Source of the DNA: Phycisphaerales bacterium
GTDB lineage: Bacteria > Planctomycetota > Phycisphaerae > Phycisphaerales > UBA1924
Length of the DNA stretch: 64,000 nucleotides
Direction: 5' to 3'
NCBI GenBank assembly: GCA_020846975.1
Contig: JADLCX010000036.1
Location: 1-64,000 of the forward strand
The number at the start of each line of letters is the position of its first letter. Position 1 is the first letter of the stretch. The notes beneath the pieces are model-generated. The model saw only the letters and a program-made list of their open reading frames with translations, made no database searches and was not told the origin of the DNA. A program made the translations under genes and the position numbers. Shown here piece after piece: positions 61,951 to 64,000 of the stretch.

Positions 61951-62871
61951 TCAGGCCGGGTCCATGCTCGCCGAGAGCGGCTTCACGCACGCCATCGCTT
62001 CCGCGAGGCTTCGCGCATCCGTCTCGCCGAGGTCGAGGAACACGCCTCGCTCGTGATCGCTGTTGAGCACCACCGCGTTGGGCATCACCGCCATCACGCC
62101 CGCCGAGGCGTGCTCGTGCCCCAGCACGAACAGGCCGATGCCCCACCGCGCGGCCAGCACGCTGAGTTGGGCCGGCTCGTGGCCGCGCCCCCACACCATC
62201 AGGTGCGCCGACCCGCGCCGCGGAGCGAGATCCTCGGTGCGAAGATCTCGCTCGATCACGGTCGGGTCGAACAGGTCCATCATCTCGGGGCCTGGCAGCG
62301 AGTGCGCGCACAGGATGTCGCCACGTTCGCCGCGCTTCACGCGCAGCGCCAGCGGCATGCTGAGCACGAACCTCTCGACCGCGCCTCGTACATCCGTCGC
62401 CCGATCCCCGAAGGCGTACTCCAGCGCCTCGTCGAACGCCTCGACGACCCGCACGCCCTCCTTCACGATCGTCGTCCGCATCGCCTGCGCCAGTTCGTGG
62501 TTCGCCAGAAGCACGTGCACGTGCTCGGGATGTTCGGACTTGAGCATCGCCGCCCGCGCGAGCACGCGGTATGAGAAGTCCATCCCGTTGCTCAGGCGAT
62601 CGCCGTGGATCAGTTCGTGCAGGGTCAGGTGCGCCGTCTCGCGGTCATCCGCATCGTCGGCGAGGCGCGCCGCACGCACCACCCTCGCCATGTGCAGCGG
62701 GTTGTCGTGCAGATCGCCCGTGAGAACCAGGCGTGTGCCCGCCCGCATCTCGACAACGTCGATCGATCCGCGGCGGCACGGGGCCAGCCGATTCGCCGCC
62801 GCGCCGGCTTCGAGCGTCGCGATCACCACGTCAGCATCGCGAAGGTCCAGCTGCTCGAACAGCGGACTCAC
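61951..62871 (-). CDS. Metallophosphoesterase, PPP-like
   Basis: A 306-aa protein starting with GTG. The calcineurin-like metal motifs are present in order: TGDLHDN (51-57), HGDRLSNGMDF (89-99), LLANHELAQ (121-129) and LGHEHAS (near 250). Substrates may be phosphoproteins or nucleotides. Its start overlaps the stop of the Ser/Thr kinase (GTGA, 62868-62871), so kinase and phosphatase are translationally coupled, a strong hint that they act on the same target. Confidence 0.8.
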   Translation of the reverse strand: MSPLFEQLDLRDADVVIATLEAGAAANRLAPCRRGSIDVVEMRAGTRLVLTGDLHDNPLHMARVVRAARLADDADDRETAHLTLHELIHGDRLSNGMDFSYRVLARAAMLKSEHPEHVHVLLANHELAQAMRTTIVKEGVRVVEAFDEALEYAFGDRATDVRGAVERFVLSMPLALRVKRGERGDILCAHSLPGPEMMDLFDPTVIERDLRTEDLAPRRGSAHLMVWGRGHEPAQLSVLAARWGIGLFVLGHEHASAGVMAVMPNAVVLNSDHERGVFLDLGETDARSLAEAMACVKPLSASMDPA

Positions 62872-63938
62872 GGCTGCTCGCCGGTCTGGACCGCCTCATC
62901 ATCGGCGATCCCGCCCACGCGACCCGCCGCGTTCTCCCGCGGCGGCTTGGTCTTGCCACCCACCCCCCCGACCGTCGCCTTCGACCCGCCCGGGCCGCCC
63001 GAGCCGCCCGCTGCCGGTGTCCCCGATCCGCCACCTTCCGCCGTGAACGCCTCCGGCCGCGGCATCGATCCGCTCTTTCTCAGGATCTGCTCCGCCTGAA
63101 GTTTCCCCCGAATCAGGTTCAGCCGGTTCACCACGAGTTCCATGGCCGGGCGATCGTCAGGGTCGATCTCCACGCAATCCATGACCAACTGGTCGAGCAA
63201 CTCGGGGACGCGCTGGTTGATCTCGCTGGGACGCTTGGGCTTGGGGATGAGCGCGTCATCCAGCGAGCCCAGCAGGCTGTCGCCCTTGGCCAGCGCGGTG
63301 GGCACGAAGTGCCGCGTCAGCATCCAGTACATCGTGGCGCCCAGGTTGTAGACATCCGTCTTGGGCGTGATCGCGCGCCGGTGTACCTGTTCCGGGGCGA
63401 TGTAGTCGGGCGTTCCCTGGATGCGCTCCTTCACCGTCCCGGACTTGCAGCTCTGCCCCAGGTCGATGATCTTCGCGTTGTGTTTTTCGTCGACGATGAC
63501 GTTGTTCGGCTTCATGTCCGCGTGCACGAAGCCCTGCTGGTGCATCGAGTGCAGCCCCTTGGCCACCTGCTCGCACACCCACGCCAGATCCTCGAACGTT
63601 TCGGGCGGGTGCCGCTCCGAGCTCGAGCCGTCAACGTGCTCCATGACCAGGTACAGCTCGTTCACGCCGCCCAGCAGGCTCTCCTTCTTGCGGATGACCC
63701 GGTCGATCTTCCGCACGCTCGGCGAGTTCACCTTGCTGGCGACCTTGAACTCCTGCTCGGCCTGATCGAGGAACCGCTGCTCCTTCTCGTTGGCCTTCAC
63801 CACGTGCTTGAGCGCCCACACTTGCTTGGTCTTGACATCCTGCACCAGGAAAATGACCGACGCCGCGCCGCGGCCAAGTTCGGCCATGACGCGGTAGCCT
63901 TCGATCACATCCCCCGGTTTGCGGATCTCCAACGGCAA
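62868..63938 (-). CDS. Serine/threonine protein kinase
   Basis: A 356-aa kinase. The Gly loop is GRGAAS (22-27), ATP lysine K44, helix-C glutamate E63, catalytic loop HADMKPNN (139-146, HAD in place of HRD) and metal motif DLG (159-161, in place of DFG). APEQ lies at 181-184. A C-terminal tail of about 70 residues is Gly/Pro/Lys-rich and disordered, with no transmembrane helix. I start at TTG 63938 because AGGGAG lies 5-10 bases upstream. The frame stays open to the window edge, so a start outside the window is possible. The kinase overlaps the phosphoesterase gene. Confidence 0.85.
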   Translation of the reverse strand: MPLEIRKPGDVIEGYRVMAELGRGAASVIFLVQDVKTKQVWALKHVVKANEKEQRFLDQAEQEFKVASKVNSPSVRKIDRVIRKKESLLGGVNELYLVMEHVDGSSSERHPPETFEDLAWVCEQVAKGLHSMHQQGFVHADMKPNNVIVDEKHNAKIIDLGQSCKSGTVKERIQGTPDYIAPEQVHRRAITPKTDVYNLGATMYWMLTRHFVPTALAKGDSLLGSLDDALIPKPKRPSEINQRVPELLDQLVMDCVEIDPDDRPAMELVVNRLNLIRGKLQAEQILRKSGSMPRPEAFTAEGGGSGTPAAGGSGGPGGSKATVGGVGGKTKPPRENAAGRVGGIADDEAVQTGEQP

Positions 63939-64000
63939 ATCTGCTCCCTGACGTGCTTCCTTCCGGCCAACGTCTTCTGGTCGTCCGGTCGTGTTCTGCG

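Noticed and set aside
1-64000. tRNA, rRNA and replication origin
   Set aside because: Intergenic gaps were read for cloverleaf arms, TTCRA loops and DnaA boxes; nothing convincing was seen. A covariance-model search would settle it.

Overview
The window is high-GC chromosomal DNA from a planctomycete, most likely a member of the class Phycisphaerae. Three things point there. Seven secreted proteins carry the C-terminal EF-hand-like tail of the 'GC-type dockerin' family (VSVQDIFDFLAAYF and variants), often after Cys-rich GACC/GSCC repeats. There are several membrane proteins with a CPRCGYDL-type zinc ribbon. Housekeeping genes (accB, accC, lpdA, glyA, motAB) are scattered among many lipoproteins and secreted proteins. 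No rRNA, tRNA, CRISPR array or prophage was seen.

Layout. 0.3-3.9 kb (minus): zinc-ribbon membrane protein, thioredoxin-like lipoprotein, small unknown, VOC protein and a two-domain ABC permease. 3.9-7.0 kb (plus): M24 peptidase, accB, accC (start of fatty-acid synthesis). 7.06-11.8 kb: an island bracketed by the real accC 3' end and a second 140-bp copy of that end. It holds an intact IS256-type element with target duplications, two lower-GC genes and a small dockerin protein. 11.8-15.8 kb: dockerin exoproteins, one a tyrosinase remnant. 16-17.8 kb: NHL-repeat lipoprotein and a GxxExxY (PD-(D/E)XK-like) gene between inverted repeats. 17.8-26.5 kb (plus): a VWA / MoxR / DUF58 / VWA gene set with a HEPN-like gene and a SUKH-like gene inserted at the junctions. 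26.5-33.5 kb: lipoproteins, SMR transporter, nitroreductase, a large secreted protein and two DinB-like proteins. 33.7-43.9 kb: secreted esterase, metzincin protease and further dockerin proteins, with lpdA between them. 43.9-45.5 kb: motB/motA. 45.7-49.9 kb: MGH1-type glycosidase, DoxX, YHS protein. 50.0-53.2 kb (plus): sigma-54 activator, STAS-like protein, ECF sigma factor, zinc-finger anti-sigma factor. 53.2-57.1 kb: TPR-AAA ATPase with two TPR membrane proteins. 57.2-63.9 kb (minus): glyA, two zinc-ribbon membrane proteins, a LuxR regulator, a PPP-like phosphoesterase and a Ser/Thr kinase.

The most interesting parts are the HEPN and SUKH genes built into the MoxR/VWA operon, the island at the accC 3' end, and the GxxExxY cassette with 41-nt inverted ends. 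The sigma cassette is also notable: its first downstream gene has a canonical sigma-54 promoter almost touching its start codon. Every functional call comes from reading the sequence; no database search was run.
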